64,000 nt of DNA. Source: Molanna angustata (taxonomy: Eukaryota; Arthropoda; Insecta; Trichoptera; Molannidae). Below the pieces are notes generated by a model that saw only the letters and a list, made by a program, of their open reading frames with translations, had not been told where the DNA came from and made no database searches. The stretch lies in NCBI GenBank assembly GCA_963576475.1, contig OY754984.1, positions 16,807,775 to 16,871,774 on the forward strand, in the 5' to 3' direction. Position 1 is the first letter of the stretch, and each line of letters begins with the position of its first letter. The position numbers and the translations under genes were made by a program. Shown here piece after piece: positions 34,109 to 45,832 of this stretch.

Positions 34109-34370
34109 TTGTCGGCCTTCGTGGCTCAGTTGGTTTGGTATCTGACTGCTGAACCAAAGGTCCCGGGTTCGATTCCCGGTGGAGACACAATTTTTAATTG
34201 TGTGATTTCAGTCTGGATCTGTGAGACGATTAATATCGTAAGTCTCCAGAATGTGGCAACTTGTTATTGGGTGCATGTTAAATTAATATTTGACATAGTA
34301 CCTACCTACCTGTTAATTGCGCGAGAAGCAATATGAAAGAAATAAATAAAAACTAATAATAAATATGTAG
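34109..34370 (+). mobile_element. tRNA-derived SINE, family B, copy 2
   Basis: tRNA-like head with A box TGGCTCAGTTGGTTTGG and B box GGGTTCGATTCCCGG, then body ACACAATTTTTAATTGTGTG, CAGTCTGGATCTGTGAGACG, AATGTGGCAACTTGTTATTG, and an (AAATA)n/A-rich tail. Confidence 0.88.
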
Positions 34371-34799
34371 AAAACTACTAAATGAAAAAAAAAAAATAAT
34401 AATAAAAAAAAAATAAATAAAAAAAAACTACAAATAAATAACGACTTGTAGTAAATATGAAAAAAACTAAATGCATTGCTTTACTCATTGCTGTTTAAGA
34501 GGGCTTATTAACCTGAACCCCTTAATTTGAAATCAAATATGAAATATTGTTTTTTCTAAAAAAACTATCATAAGTTTTTTCAACAATTCTCTAGTGAATG
34601 TTCGTCACACCATTTGAAAATTGGCACAGTTGGCCAGCCGTTTGGACTTTTTCAATATTTGTATGGTTGATTAAGGATTGAAATATATGATTATTTTAGA
34701 TCCGACAGGTGGTGATGTTATCGAGATCTAAAAAATATTTTTTTTGTTTTTCGACGAAAATTTTTTTATATATTTTTTTGATTTTTCATCCAAAAATAT

Positions 34800-35100
34800 A
34801 AATAAACACAAATTTTTATCGAATATTTTTTTTAATTGCATATACGCAAACATTGGATTTTGTTCCCTATCAGGAGTCAAATGATATTTTTATTGACAAA
34901 CTGTTAATATCTCAATAGAGACGAAGTTGGGATATTATAGAAGAACCAGGAACTCAAGGCATCTGCAGGGATTATGACCTGTCATCGGCTGGTTTACGTG
35001 ATCACTAAATGCGCTTGCGCAACGTTCGCCAATTATGGCTTCTTATTGAGTTCCCTTATCAATGCAACTTTTTTTAAAGTTCTATATATTTGACTGATGT
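34800..35100 (+). mobile_element. Foldback repeat family C, copy 3
   Basis: The outer end TTAATTGCATATACGCAAAC and GGAGTCAAATGATATTTTTA is the inverse of the right end of the 57.6 kb copy. It is followed by CTCAATAGAGACGAAGTTGG, TTATGACCTGTCATCGGCTG and TTTACGTGATCAC. The right half is missing. Confidence 0.75.
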
Positions 35101-35737
35101 GTACACGGTATTCTGATAAGAGCGAAATACGTATGACATTCGACAGGTTTTATGCGGCTTATCGAGGTGGTGTTAAGTTTTGTGTAAAGACATAAAGCGA
35201 CGCGTACACACATTCGTTCGTTTCACAGATAATAGTTATGAATGACAGCTCCTGATACGTAACTTTCACTCTACATTCTGTGATACGTAAAGATTAGCAG
35301 AACTTATCGCAAAATATTACACCTGAATGGGAATAAAGCCCAAGTAGAATGTCACTAATCAGTATGATATCTTCCTGTCTTCGACGGCTCGAAACAGTTC
35401 TATAAGCAAAAACCTTTCATATAACTACAGAGTTTATAAGACATAGTATGTAGGTATTTGCTAATTAAATTAAATTTAATTAAGTTCAACTTGGTATATT
35501 TGAGATAAACTTTAATGCTATTTAATTAAAGTGATTTGCCTTTTAAGCAATTTTATAATAAAAAAATATAAAGTTTTCTGTCCTTGGGGTCCTTGGAGGC
35601 TTTGAAATATTTGACAATTAAAATAATTTAGAAGCACTGATCAGTTGTTCTAAAAAATCTAATAGGGTCTTAGCGAGTATTAGATATAAAAATTTGTAAA
35701 ATAAGAAAAGAATCGAATGATTTCTGTAGTTTATAAA
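35101..35737. other. Sequence without recognisable gene
   Basis: No supportable feature. Confidence 0.3.
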
Positions 35738-35855
35738 CGATAAAGTAGAATAAACACGCCGTACATAGATCATAGTACACACAGACATATGTATACAATG
35801 AAATGAAACTTCCAGAATACAATCTCAAGATGATACTTGTTGATAATCTGTATTC
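35738..35855. repeat. Dispersed repeat G, copy 2
   Basis: GATAAAGTAGAATAAACACG through GTTGATAATCTGTAT matches 13133-13250. Its interruption marks the left edge of the LINE that follows. Confidence 0.65.
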
Positions 35856-35988
35856 AAAAAATGGGGCACGTAGAGTAGACAAGCTCCGCGCGCTGTGCCC
35901 CGGGTAACGCCAAAAGTCTACTCAATAGGAGGCTGAACAATTTTGCAATAAAATCTCCCAGCCATAGTGAATCTAATAAAATAAAAGA

Positions 35989-38900
35989 ATGAAACGAATA
36001 AGGAGAGATAAAAAGAAACAAAAAAGCACTTTTCAGAGCTACTTGACAAGGAATGTTGGGCCATCAGCACACATTCTGCAAATTAACGTAGAAGGACTCA
36101 GTAAATCCAAATCAGAATATATTTCTAAATTAGCTATTGACGAGAATGTATCAATTCTGACTCTTCAAGAAACTCACACAAAAGACGAAAATGATATTCA
36201 AGGTCGGGGCTCTATTCCTGGATACAAATTGGCTGAAGCTCTACACCATGAAAAATATGGCATTGCAACATATATCAAGAGTTCAATTAATGAATGGTCC
36301 CTTGTAACAAAGAAAGCAGATGACAATGTTATGAGCATTACAATCAAAGTAAACAGTATCTACATAACTAATGTATATAAACCCCCAAATGTCAAATGGC
36401 CAAATGATGTCCTACCACCTATGCCACACCCTGCAGTTACACTAGGAGACTTTAATAGCCACCATACAAGATGGGGATACCAATCTTCAGATCCCAATGG
36501 AGATCAGTTAGCAGAGTGGGCAGACTACAACAATAAATATCTTGTTTTTGACGCTAAAGATAGAGGCTCCTTCCACTCAGCACGCTGGAACACGTACACC
36601 AATCCTGACCTCTGCTTTGTTTCTACGGACGAAAATGCAATTCCCATACCAACAACAAAACGAGTACTCCAGGGGTTCCCACATAGCCAACATAGACCAA
36701 TTATCATCACTATTGGAATAGCTATACCAGTAGTAAATTCTAAACCAATAGCCCGATGGAACTTCAATAAAGCAAATTGGGCAGGCTTTGCTTCGGAATG
36801 TGATAAAAGTATAAGGTTTATCCCCCCTAGAGCTGAAAGCTATGAAAGATTTACTAAACTGTTAATCAGTACCGCTAAAAAGTTCATCCCTAGGGGATAC
36901 CGTAAAGAATACATACCAGGATGGAACGAAGAGACCCAAAAACTATATGGTGACTACACAAAAAATGGAAACCAGTACCTTGCTACTGCAATACTCAAAT
37001 CCTTGGACGAAAGCCGCAGAAAGAAATGGATGGAGACCATGGAAAGCCTTAATTTCAAAAGAACAAGCAAAAAAGCGTGGAGACTTTTAAAAAATCTTGG
37101 TAGTAGCCAGCCAAGTAAACCAAACAACTGCAACATTAATCCAAATTTAATTGCTAACAAAATAATAACTACTTCAAAAATCGCTGGAGACAAGCACTTT
37201 TCTCAGCTCATCCGAAAATCTCTTACATCAAAAAAGCAAAACCTTCAATCAAATACCACATATTGCAGACCATTTGAACAGGATGACCTTGAAAAAGCAA
37301 TAAAAATGCTAAAAAAGGGAAAAGCCTGTGGCCTTGATAATATATTTCCAGAGTTTATTACCTACGCAGGACCAAATATCAGACACTGGCTCCTGAACTT
37401 CTATAATGACATATTATCAACAGGAAAACTACCCAAAGCTTTCAAGAAGTCGAAGATAATTGCTGTACTTAAACCAAACAAATCTCCAGAGGCTCCCGAA
37501 AATTACCGTCCTATCGCCCTTCTCAGCATCTGCCTCAAAGTGTTTGAAAGACTGATATACAACAGAATTATGCCAGATATTGATAAAATAATACCCATTA
37601 CCCAAGCAGGATTTCGAGCTCACCGTAACTGTTGTGATCAAGTACTGGCCCTAGCCACACACATAGAAAAGGGCTTTGAGAAGAAGCTGAAAACTGGGGT
37701 TGCTTTCATAGATTTAACAGCAGCATATGATACTGTTTGGAGACAGGGACTCCTTTCCAAACTTGCGGATGTAATTCCCTCGAAGGCTATGTTTACTGTT
37801 ATAAACAACATGCTGAGTAATAGACAATTTACTGTTCACTTGGGAGATAAGATTAGTAAACCACGAATGCTCAACAATGGACTACCTCAGGGATCAGTTC
37901 TTTCCCCACTGCTTTTCAATTTGTATATTAGTGATATCCCATCAACACAGTGCAAACAGTTCTCATATGCAGATGATCTGGGCATAGCTACACAAAAACT
38001 GTCTTTTAAAGAATGCGAAGTTCAACTTGAATCAGACCTTCAAAAGTTACAGAGCTACTTTTATAAATGGAGACTTAAACCAAACGCAAATAAAACAGAA
38101 GTTAGTTGCTTTCACCTTAGTAACCGAGATGCAAATCACAAACTAAATGTACACTTCTGCGGAAGTAGACTCACCCACAACCACCAACCAGTATACTTAG
38201 GAATCACACTAGACAGAACTCTAACATTCAAAAAACACCTGGAAAAAACAGCTGCTAAACTAAAGTCCAGAAATAACATCATCCATAAACTGGCAGGAAC
38301 AACTTGGGGGGCTAGTGCAACAGTCCTTAGAACATCTTCACTTGCCCTTGTATATTCGGTAGCAGAGTACTGTGCTCCTGTATGGCTCAATAGTGCACAT
38401 ACAAAACTAGTTGACACTCAACTGAATGTGGCCATGAGGACCATTAGCGGCACCATCCGGTCTACCCCAATAAAGTGGCTTCCTGTGCTCGCACATATAC
38501 CTCCCCCTGACGCAAGAAGAAAATTCTCCCTATTTAATCTATGGAAGAGAATTTGTGACAATGGCGCTTTGCCAATCCACAGTGATGTTCCGTCTGAGGG
38601 ACAGCAAAGACTTGCTTCAAGGAATCCAGCAGCGAAACTCGGATGTAACCTTGTTAGTGAGGACTTCAGCCTGAATGAGACTTGGCACAGTGACTGGGTA
38701 AGCTCCAACTTGGATGTTAATAAGTATATGGAAACTCCAACGAAGATACCTCCAGGTTTCGAGCTGCCAAGAAGGCTGTGGACCTCCCTGAATAGGATCC
38801 GCACTGGACATGGACGCTGCAACTACCTTATGGCAAAGTGGGGCATTGTTCCATCCGCACAATGCGATTGTGGCCACCCCTTTCAAACAATGCAACACAT

Positions 38901-39006
38901 ATTGGAAGAATGCAGCGTCCATGCATATGAAGGCCCAAAGTCGGACATTTGCGAATTGACACCAGCATTTGTGGATTGGCTCGGAGCCCTCGACGTGAAT
39001 GTGTGA
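35989..39006 (+). CDS. Non-LTR retrotransposon (LINE, jockey/CR1-like superclade) ORF: endonuclease and reverse transcriptase
   Basis: This is an uninterrupted 1005-codon ORF. Residues about 25-240 form an APE-type endonuclease: QINVEGLS at the start, QETHT (60-64), LGDFNSHH (152-159), NPDLCF (205-210) and a final SQHRP (233-237). The usual Asp of the SDH motif is Gln here. Residues about 420-720 are reverse transcriptase: KKGKACGLDNI, ENYRPIALLS, AFIDLTAAYDT with Asp-575, NGLPQGSVLSPLLFN and the catalytic YADD at 660-663. A Cys/His tail CDCGHPFQTMQHILEEC closes the protein. The element nicks target DNA and copies its RNA there. Only about 130 bp precede the ATG and no ORF1 is seen, so the copy is either 5' truncated just before the ORF or belongs to a one-ORF lineage. 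The clade assignment is tentative. Confidence 0.93.
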   Translation: MKRIRRDKKKQKSTFQSYLTRNVGPSAHILQINVEGLSKSKSEYISKLAIDENVSILTLQETHTKDENDIQGRGSIPGYKLAEALHHEKYGIATYIKSSINEWSLVTKKADDNVMSITIKVNSIYITNVYKPPNVKWPNDVLPPMPHPAVTLGDFNSHHTRWGYQSSDPNGDQLAEWADYNNKYLVFDAKDRGSFHSARWNTYTNPDLCFVSTDENAIPIPTTKRVLQGFPHSQHRPIIITIGIAIPVVNSKPIARWNFNKANWAGFASECDKSIRFIPPRAESYERFTKLLISTAKKFIPRGYRKEYIPGWNEETQKLYGDYTKNGNQYLATAILKSLDESRRKKWMETMESLNFKRTSKKAWRLLKNLGSSQPSKPNNCNINPNLIANKIITTSKIAGDKHFSQLIRKSLTSKKQNLQSNTTYCRPFEQDDLEKAIKMLKKGKACGLDNIFPEFITYAGPNIRHWLLNFYNDILSTGKLPKAFKKSKIIAVLKPNKSPEAPENYRPIALLSICLKVFERLIYNRIMPDIDKIIPITQAGFRAHRNCCDQVLALATHIEKGFEKKLKTGVAFIDLTAAYDTVWRQGLLSKLADVIPSKAMFTVINNMLSNRQFTVHLGDKISKPRMLNNGLPQGSVLSPLLFNLYISDIPSTQCKQFSYADDLGIATQKLSFKECEVQLESDLQKLQSYFYKWRLKPNANKTEVSCFHLSNRDANHKLNVHFCGSRLTHNHQPVYLGITLDRTLTFKKHLEKTAAKLKSRNNIIHKLAGTTWGASATVLRTSSLALVYSVAEYCAPVWLNSAHTKLVDTQLNVAMRTISGTIRSTPIKWLPVLAHIPPPDARRKFSLFNLWKRICDNGALPIHSDVPSEGQQRLASRNPAAKLGCNLVSEDFSLNETWHSDWVSSNLDVNKYMETPTKIPPGFELPRRLWTSLNRIRTGHGRCNYLMAKWGIVPSAQCDCGHPFQTMQHILEECSVHAYEGPKSDICELTPAFVDWLGALDVNV

Positions 39007-39115
39007 TTGATATATCGTGCTGTTTTGTGTTTGCCTGCTGTCAGTGCTGTGTTTTGTTCATTTTGACTAACATTTGATTCACTAGTATCATACGATAAAT
39101 AAATAAATTCAAAAA
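39007..39115 (+). mobile_element. LINE 3' UTR and (AAAT)n tail
   Basis: A short UTR with GTGCTGTTTTGTGTTTGCC and CTGTCAGTGCTGTGTTTTG is followed by ACGATAAATAAATAAATTC, the 3' tail of the preceding LINE. Confidence 0.75.
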
Positions 39116-39174
39116 ATAGCCTTAAAAATTGCGAATTCAAAACTTCCCACTATATCCCTTTTGGTAGTGAGAAG

Positions 39175-39400
39175 TAAAAATACTTCTGGGGGAACTCATC
39201 AATACCTTTGAGACCCAGCCCCCCTAGATAACATGTCATTTAGCTCAAAAAAAGAAACAAGAAAAGATAACTCAATGTTTGAATGTGACAGTTGTCACGT
39301 GACTGGTAGCTGTCACATTCATACATTGAGTTATCTTTTCTTGTTTTTTTTCGTGAGCTAATTGACACGTTATCTAGGGGGGCTGAACCTTGCTTTTGGG
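39175..39400. mobile_element. Foldback MITE directly behind the LINE
   Basis: Left arm: CAGCCCCCCTAGATAACATG, TCATTTAGCTC, AAGAAACAAGAAAAGATAAC, TCAATGTTTGAATGTGACAG. The right arm is its reverse complement, CTGTCACATTCATACATTGA, GTTATCTTTTCTTGTTT, GAGCTAATTGACACG, TTATCTAGGGGGGCTG. Arms are about 80 bp with few mismatches and a loop of about 20 bp. It encodes nothing. Confidence 0.92.
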
Positions 39401-40815
39401 CTCGAAGAACCAAATAACAAGGCCGCAATTGTATAGGTGTTTGTTGAATAAAATAGATATTTTATCTTTTTGGATTTCTCGATAGCTAAAGTATACTGGA
39501 GATACAACTTGTGTATAATAATAAACGTGTGTATACCATTTCAACCTGTAACTGAATTTAGAAGTTCAATTTATCTATTTACCGTTTCTAGGCTACCCGC
39601 TGTCTACCCATGTTATTGTCAAAAGTTTGCGATAGGATGACATTTTCAAAAGTATGGTTAGTTCATCACATCCACTGTTTGCTGTTGGCGTACTATTGTA
39701 GTAATTATTTACAATGACAAGTTACATAAATAATTAAATATAGCTAAGATTAACTCGGGCGTAACGTACCTATTCTATTTATTATATTTTGTTTTTTTTG
39801 TTTAATGTATTTTAATTTTTCGTCTCTTTTTTCAGATAATTAACAGAATATGTTTTTTTATATGAAAGATTTTATATACCTACATAAATGTTTTGTTTGA
39901 TGTATCAGCCAAACATGTAGCAAATTGAGCATAATGTCTGTTAACTAAAGTTGGCGCGTACACAGTACTCGCACATAATCATTTTAAATGTACAGGTTGT
40001 TGAAAAATATCGAGATAATAAGTTTAATGTTTTAAAAATCTGCCTGTAGGATGAGTGCAGGGGCGTAGTACCTAGAACCATCGGACTAGGTAAGCCCTGA
40101 ACGAAAATTGGGAAATGTCGAAAATTTAATGTTTTTTTAAGCATTGTTGTTCATTTAAGTGGCCATGAAAATCTATTAAAATCACATACCAAAATAATAT
40201 TTACAATGTGGCCCTGTCAAGCATTGTATTTACATACGGTTCAATTTTTAATCTTGTAGTATGGTTTCAATAAAACAGATAAAAATATTAGGTCTTGAAT
40301 TTCTTAACATAATATTCATAGGCAAGCCAAGATTTTCGGCTTCCATAAGCAATTGAACACCCATCCGTTACTGGATGGGTGTATTGTGCATGAAAGAAAA
40401 TCTATAAATTAGTATAGCACTCATGAAATGTGTAAAAATGTTGTACATGCCAGCTTTATTTTTATGATACAGCTTCGAGACTTCGGTACCTACCATATTT
40501 AATAAGGGACTGAAAAGAGCTGAGGCCATACAATCAATACCTCTTCTTATCGAGCTGCAACGGTAAATGTGTCCAGATCACATCGACCATACAAGTTATA
40601 TATTTATTTATTTAGGTAGGTATTAATTTATTAATTATTTCTAATTTTTCGACTGCTAATTCGTGATGGAGTTCCATTATCAATTATATAAAATTACTTG
40701 AATGAAAGTTCAGTAGATGCTCTTTGAGCGAAACGCGTCAGTGGTAAATATTTTTTAAATTAGTGGTAAAAAGTTAAAAATTTATGTTGTTACCTAATTT
40801 TAAGTAATAGTTTTT
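39401..40815. other. Sequence without recognisable gene
   Basis: No supportable gene. A short palindrome (ACACCCATCCGTTACTGGATGGGTGT) lies at 40359-40384. Confidence 0.35.
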
Positions 40816-40849
40816 TTAATTTTATTTAATATTTTATTTTTTATTTTTT

Positions 40850-41220
<371 letters not shown>

Positions 41221-42080
41221 ATTGAGGCAGAACATAGGAATGTAAAAAGACAACATTTTACAAGTCAACAGGCGACAGGTCTTCAATGCCAGGTCTTTCA
41301 ATAACAGGTCTTCAATGCACCAATTACAGGCGTCTGTCACATATTTCGTAGGATCTTGAAGCAATTGTTTATCTATGTAATTATTCGGTCTGCCTCTGGA
41401 TGATTAATGAGAAAGATTAATATTTATTGCCTTATTTACGGTATGGTATGATGGTCTCCTTTTTGCATGCCCATACTATCTTCTTAACTTGCTGTTTATT
41501 ATTATTATTTCAAGCCAATAACGCTTTTTTATCTGTACCGGCGCGGTGGTGTAGTTAGATAAATTTTATGAAAAATTTGGTACGTAGGTGCGCGCTGTTC
41601 ATCGCGGTGTATATCCCCCGGGAAATGGAAAACTGAAATATGCAATAAAATATTTTTTATTACACGAATAATCAAATATAATAAAACCGAATGACTCCAT
41701 GAAAGTGGATGTTGTTTAATTCGCTTTCTTTATGACTTCTTATTGTCAGAAAATTAGGACAGATGCTTTAACTGCCGAGGTAGTTTCATAAGAAATACAT
41801 TAAAATGTCAAGACAAAGTCTTTTATGTGATTCGCGATATTGTCTAAAATAATAATTGTAAATATCAACAAATTAATATTTGTAACATGTATATTAAGAC
41901 TTTCGTATAAATAAATAAAGAAAATGAAAAGAAACGAGCTGTTATGAAGTATAAAACGAAGTTTAAATTGAATTTATTCACTGCTAGTCCTAGAGCAGGA
42001 ATTCCTAGTTGGACAGCAGTAATTTACATATTTGTATCATTGTAAAATGTTAAAAAATCAAACCAATTCAACCAAGAAGT
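41221..42080. other. Sequence without recognisable gene
   Basis: Near 41270-41325 a short direct repeat (ACAGGTCTTCAATGC) occurs twice, plus a variant. No coding signature. Confidence 0.35.
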
Positions 42081-42084
42081 AAAT

Positions 42085-43195
42085 CTATTTTTATTTCCAA
42101 CTTCGATTTCTTTATGCTATATTACTTTTTATTCCGGTTCTTAAAATATTAAGTGTTTTATTTCCAATATTGATCGCTTTATGCTGTACATACTACCATT
42201 TATACTTATTAGTATAATAATGAAGGGTTTTATTTCCAATATTGATCGCTTTATGCTGTACATACTACCATTTATACTTATTAGTATAATAATGAAGGGT
42301 TTTATTTCCAACATTGATTACTTTATGCTGTACTATCATTTAATATTGAAGTGTTTTATTTCCAACATTGATAACTTTATGCTGTATGTACTATAATTTA
42401 ATAATGAAGTATTTTTATTCCAACATTGATTACTTTATGCTGTACTATCATCTAATAATGAAGTGTTTTATTTCCAACATTGATTACTTTATTCTGCACC
42501 TACTATCATTTAATAATGAAGTATTTTTATTCCAACATTGATTACTTTATGCTGTACTATCATCTAATAATGAAGTGTTTTATTTCCAACATTGATTACT
42601 TTATGCTGTACTATAATTTAATATTGAAGTGTTTTATTTCCAACATTGATAACTTTATGCTGTATGTACTATAATTTAATAATGAAGTATTTTTATTCCA
42701 ACATTGATTACTTTATGCTGTACTATCATCTAATAATGAAGTGTTTTATTTCCAACATTGATTACTTTATTCTGCACCTACTATCATTTAATAATGAAGT
42801 ATTTTTATTCCAACATTGATTACTTTATGCTGTACTATCATCTAATAATGAAGTGTTTTATTTCCAACATTGATTACTTTATTCTGCACCTACTATCATT
42901 TAATAATGAAGTATTTTTATTCCAACATTGATTACTTTATGCTGTACTATCATTTAATAATGAAGTGTTTTATTTCCAACATTGATTACTTTATTCTGTA
43001 CAATTTTCGTTCACCTATAGCACAAGCATTTATTTGCTTATTTTAGGGAACGTAGGAAGATGTATATGTACTTGTTTAACAAGGACATTTTCATTTAAAA
43101 AAAAAATCATTTAATAATGAAGTATTTTATTTACAACATTGATAACTTTATGCTGTACTATCATTTAATAATGAAGTGTTTTATTTCCAACTTCG
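42085..43195. repeat. Satellite array, about 54-bp unit (with 59- and 75-bp variants), about 17 units
   Basis: Repeating unit: TTTATTTCCAACATTGATTA, CTTTATGCTGTACTATCATT, TAATAATGAAGTG. The first two units are 73-75 bp. Higher-order repetition is visible: a block of four variant units recurs (42400-42600 and 42680-42960). The incidental frames reading through it are not genes. Confidence 0.95.
43013..43106 (+). mobile_element. SINE family A body, headless copy inside the satellite
   Basis: TTCGTTCACCTATAGCACAA through AACAAGGACATTTTCATTTA with a poly-A tail is identical in body to the copy at 5.7 kb but lacks the tRNA head. It interrupts one satellite unit, so it is younger than that unit. 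Confidence 0.9.
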
Positions 43196-43463
43196 TCCTA
43201 AGTCGTTTCCAAGAATAACGATCGACTGATAAAATAATAAATTCAACTCTGGTAAGTTCAGAGAAATGACCGTTTGGTAAGTAATAAGCTCGCCAGTGTA
43301 AAAAATATATGTAAAGAAAGTTATAAATAAATGTATGCAGAACATTAATAATTTTACTCATTGTTCGATCCTTACCAGCATGAAGTACGTAGGTACTACA
43401 ATATTTATTTTATTTTATTTATTTTTTATAATTTACGATATCATTTTTTTTTCATATTATATA

Positions 43464-43510
43464 TAGGTATCCACCTCACTAAGCTTAGCCTGTACCGAGG
43501 TGGAATATTT
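43464..43510 (-). mobile_element. LINE 3' UTR hairpin fragment
   Basis: Minus strand: CCACCTCGGTACAGGCTAAG, then CTTAGTGAGGTGG. The stem CCACCTC/GAGGTGG is shared with the LINE fragment at 7142-7176. Confidence 0.55.
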
Positions 43511-43662
43511 CACAATCACATTAATACATATTTATACAAAATTTTCGTATTTCATTCAGTTTTCAAACAATAAAGAAAAAAATATAATAAAACAAAACAA
43601 CTACTTTAAATAATATTTAATAGAAAACATATTTATTCATTCACATCCAGCGACAAGTGTGC

Positions 43663-44430
43663 AGGATTTTTTTTTTTTTTTAACATGTCCACGTAGGGGA
43701 CGCCAGCTATTAGGATTTGGGTCCATTTTACTCTTCCGAAGAAGCGCACAACGTAGCGTTGGGAGGGGTTTGCAATCTAGAAATGAGTTTATTAATTCGG
43801 TTTTTAAAAAGACCCGGGTTGTACGAAGATGGAAACACAGAATTCGGAAAATCGTTCCACAGTCGGGCTGCTGTATTAATAAAGGAGTTCAAGAAGCGAC
43901 TTGTTCGTATATGTTGAAGGTCCACTGTGAATGGATGCTGCGATTGAGTGAAGCGACTGACTCTGTTGCGAGTGGGTGGAGGAGGGACCAAAGATGCAAG
44001 TTCTTCTGAGCAATTCCCGTGGGAGTATCTATAGAATAAACTTAAAATACCGACTCTGCGTCTGTGTTCTAGTGATTGCAATCCATCAGTCAGTGATGGA
44101 TCATCAATCAGACGTATAGCACGCCTTTGGACAGCGTCGAGGGTATTCAGTAGGTATTGGGGGGCGCCACTCCAGAGGTGACTGCCATATTCAATAATTG
44201 GACGTATTTGCGCTTTGTAGAGTATACAGATCTGGGTCTTAGTAAAATATCTACGCGCTCTATATAGTACGCTCACTTTTTTGGAGGCGAGTTTCACCTT
44301 AGCTTCGATGGAGCCTTTGTAGTGTAATTGGTTCGTTATAGATACTCCAAGCAGGTCGATAGAGCTGCTGTTAGGTAGGGTGCTTCCGTTGAAAGAAACT
44401 TGCAATTCATTGGGGTTTGCATTACCTTAT
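43663..44430 (-). mobile_element. CR1-like LINE, 5'-truncated copy with 225-codon RT C-terminus
   Basis: The minus-strand frame 43728-44405 is open and encodes the RT thumb and C-terminal region: IDLLGVSITNQLHYKGSIEA, KAQIRPIIEYGSHLWSGAPQ, YLLNTLDAVQRRAIRLIDD, and a RLWNDFPNSVFPS terminal block. It stops at 43728 and ends in poly-A (poly-T on the plus strand, 43665-43682). Upstream of 44430 the sequence switches to repeat D, fixing the truncation point. The frame is intact, so the insertion is young. Confidence 0.9.
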
Positions 44431-44500
44431 AAAATGAACTCACCTAAAAGTCACTACATTCAGAATGGGTGGCTAACCTGAACATCGCTCTTCGAGGAGC
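44430..44500 (-). mobile_element. Dispersed repeat D, 5' fragment (copy 4)
   Basis: Minus strand: GTTAGCCACCCATTCTGAAT, GTAGTGACTTTTAGGTGAG, matching the start of copy 1 at 16058-16095. It ends at the LINE junction. Confidence 0.7.
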
Positions 44501-45185
44501 ATCGCTCATAATGGATGTTTTCTTTTATAGGTGCATACATAAATGTACTTTTTAAAATATTCAAAATATAAATTGAATTTATTTTGGACGTAAAAATATT
44601 TTTCCATTATAAGCAAAAAATCAAATTTATGTCTATAAAACGCGCTCAGCGGGTATCCATTACCGAATTTTTCACAGAGTTTGACCTTTCCGGGTTTATA
44701 AATCAATGTGTCGACAATATCCGGTTTACATAACTTATATTTTTAAAGCAAGGATTGTTTTCAACAAAAATATTACCATAGTATCGCCAGATTTTCATTA
44801 AAAATAATAAAATTAAAAATCTCTTTTATAACTTTTCATATTTTTTATTTTATCCTGGCAAAATTTTTAAATTAAATAAGAAATAATATGAAATTGTGAA
44901 TATGCAATAAAAAAAATATTCGATTTAAATATTATAAATTCAAAATTTATAACATCAATTCAAAATAATATATAAGAAAAAAGCCTGAATCATTTTACAC
45001 CACATCAAATCACACTTTTTTATACTTTTTTATATTCCACTAGCTGACCCGGCAAACTTCGTACCGCCTAACACAGTCAATGAATGTCGTGTTAACTTTT
45101 ACCTTAACTTAATTTAGTATTTTAACGTTATAAAGAGATATAATAAAAGTTAATAATAATATATAAAAAAAAATACGTGATCATC
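44501..45185. other. AT-rich sequence without recognisable gene
   Basis: A fragment reading TAGCTGACCCGGCAAACTTC at 45041-45060 resembles the start of a common insect DNA-element/LINE-associated repeat. Nothing else supportable. Confidence 0.3.
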
Positions 45186-45189
45186 TGTT

Positions 45190-45410
45190 TTAAGTTTACG
45201 TGATCACTTTATGCGCTTGCGCAACTTTCACCAATTATGCCTTTATTGAGTTCCCTCATTAATGTAATTTTTAAAAGTTCTTTATATTTGAATAATGGGT
45301 AAAAAATTCACCTGAATGATACAATATTATACTATTGCCATCTATGAGGTAATGAAGAAACCTTTGTTGTAACGCCATCTATTGAGAAATTAGTTTATTT
45401 GTAAGCAATG
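45190..45410 (+). mobile_element. Foldback repeat family C, copy 4
   Basis: TTTACGTGATCACTTTATGC, GCTTGCGCAACTTTCACC, AATTATGCC and TAACGCCATCTATTGAGA, as in the copy at 17.1 kb. The left end is missing. Confidence 0.8.
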
Positions 45411-45696
45411 AAAGCAACAGTCCATATAAAGGAGGTGACGGTATTTAATTATTTTTTTTATTTTTATTTTTTTTTCTCTATTTCTCTATTCGTATTCTTC
45501 TATCCCTGTTACTGGCTGTATTTACCATGGTGGTTGACTGGTAGAGATTTCCTGCGGGCAATAAGTCCGCCACGTTGTATAAATCAATAAAAGTTTATTA
45601 TTATTATTATTATTATTATCTCGTACAGTTTTTTTTTATTAAAAAAAATTGTTTAGATTTTCATCCCAATAAGGGATTATTTACCTATTTATGATT

Positions 45697-45812
45697 AACA
45701 TATCAACAGAGACGAATCGGAAATAAGTTCACACAATATTTCAATTTAGGCACCTTCAACAGGTTTATTTAATTAGGTACGTGGAATCTTCACCAATTAT
45801 ATATTTCAATTA
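45697..45812 (+). mobile_element. Foldback repeat family C, degraded fragment
   Basis: ATCAACAGAGACGAATCGGA, GGCACCTTCAACAGG and CTTCACCAATTATA follow the family C order but are strongly diverged. Confidence 0.5.
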
Positions 45813-45832
45813 AATTTATTTTTCAACATTTT

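Noticed and set aside
34109..34185. Possible tRNA genes at 22.7, 34.1 and 51.6 kb
   Set aside because: Acceptor stems do not close and all share a SINE body and tail.
36525..38922. Several 70-134-codon minus-strand frames under the LINE
   Set aside because: Antisense shadows of the LINE ORF without any resemblance or independent evidence.
42181..42674. Repeated FISNIDYFML-type peptide frames
   Set aside because: Open frames through the 54-bp satellite; units vary in length and break frame.
42085..43195. CRISPR-like array
   Set aside because: Repeats are contiguous without unique spacers; it is a eukaryotic satellite.
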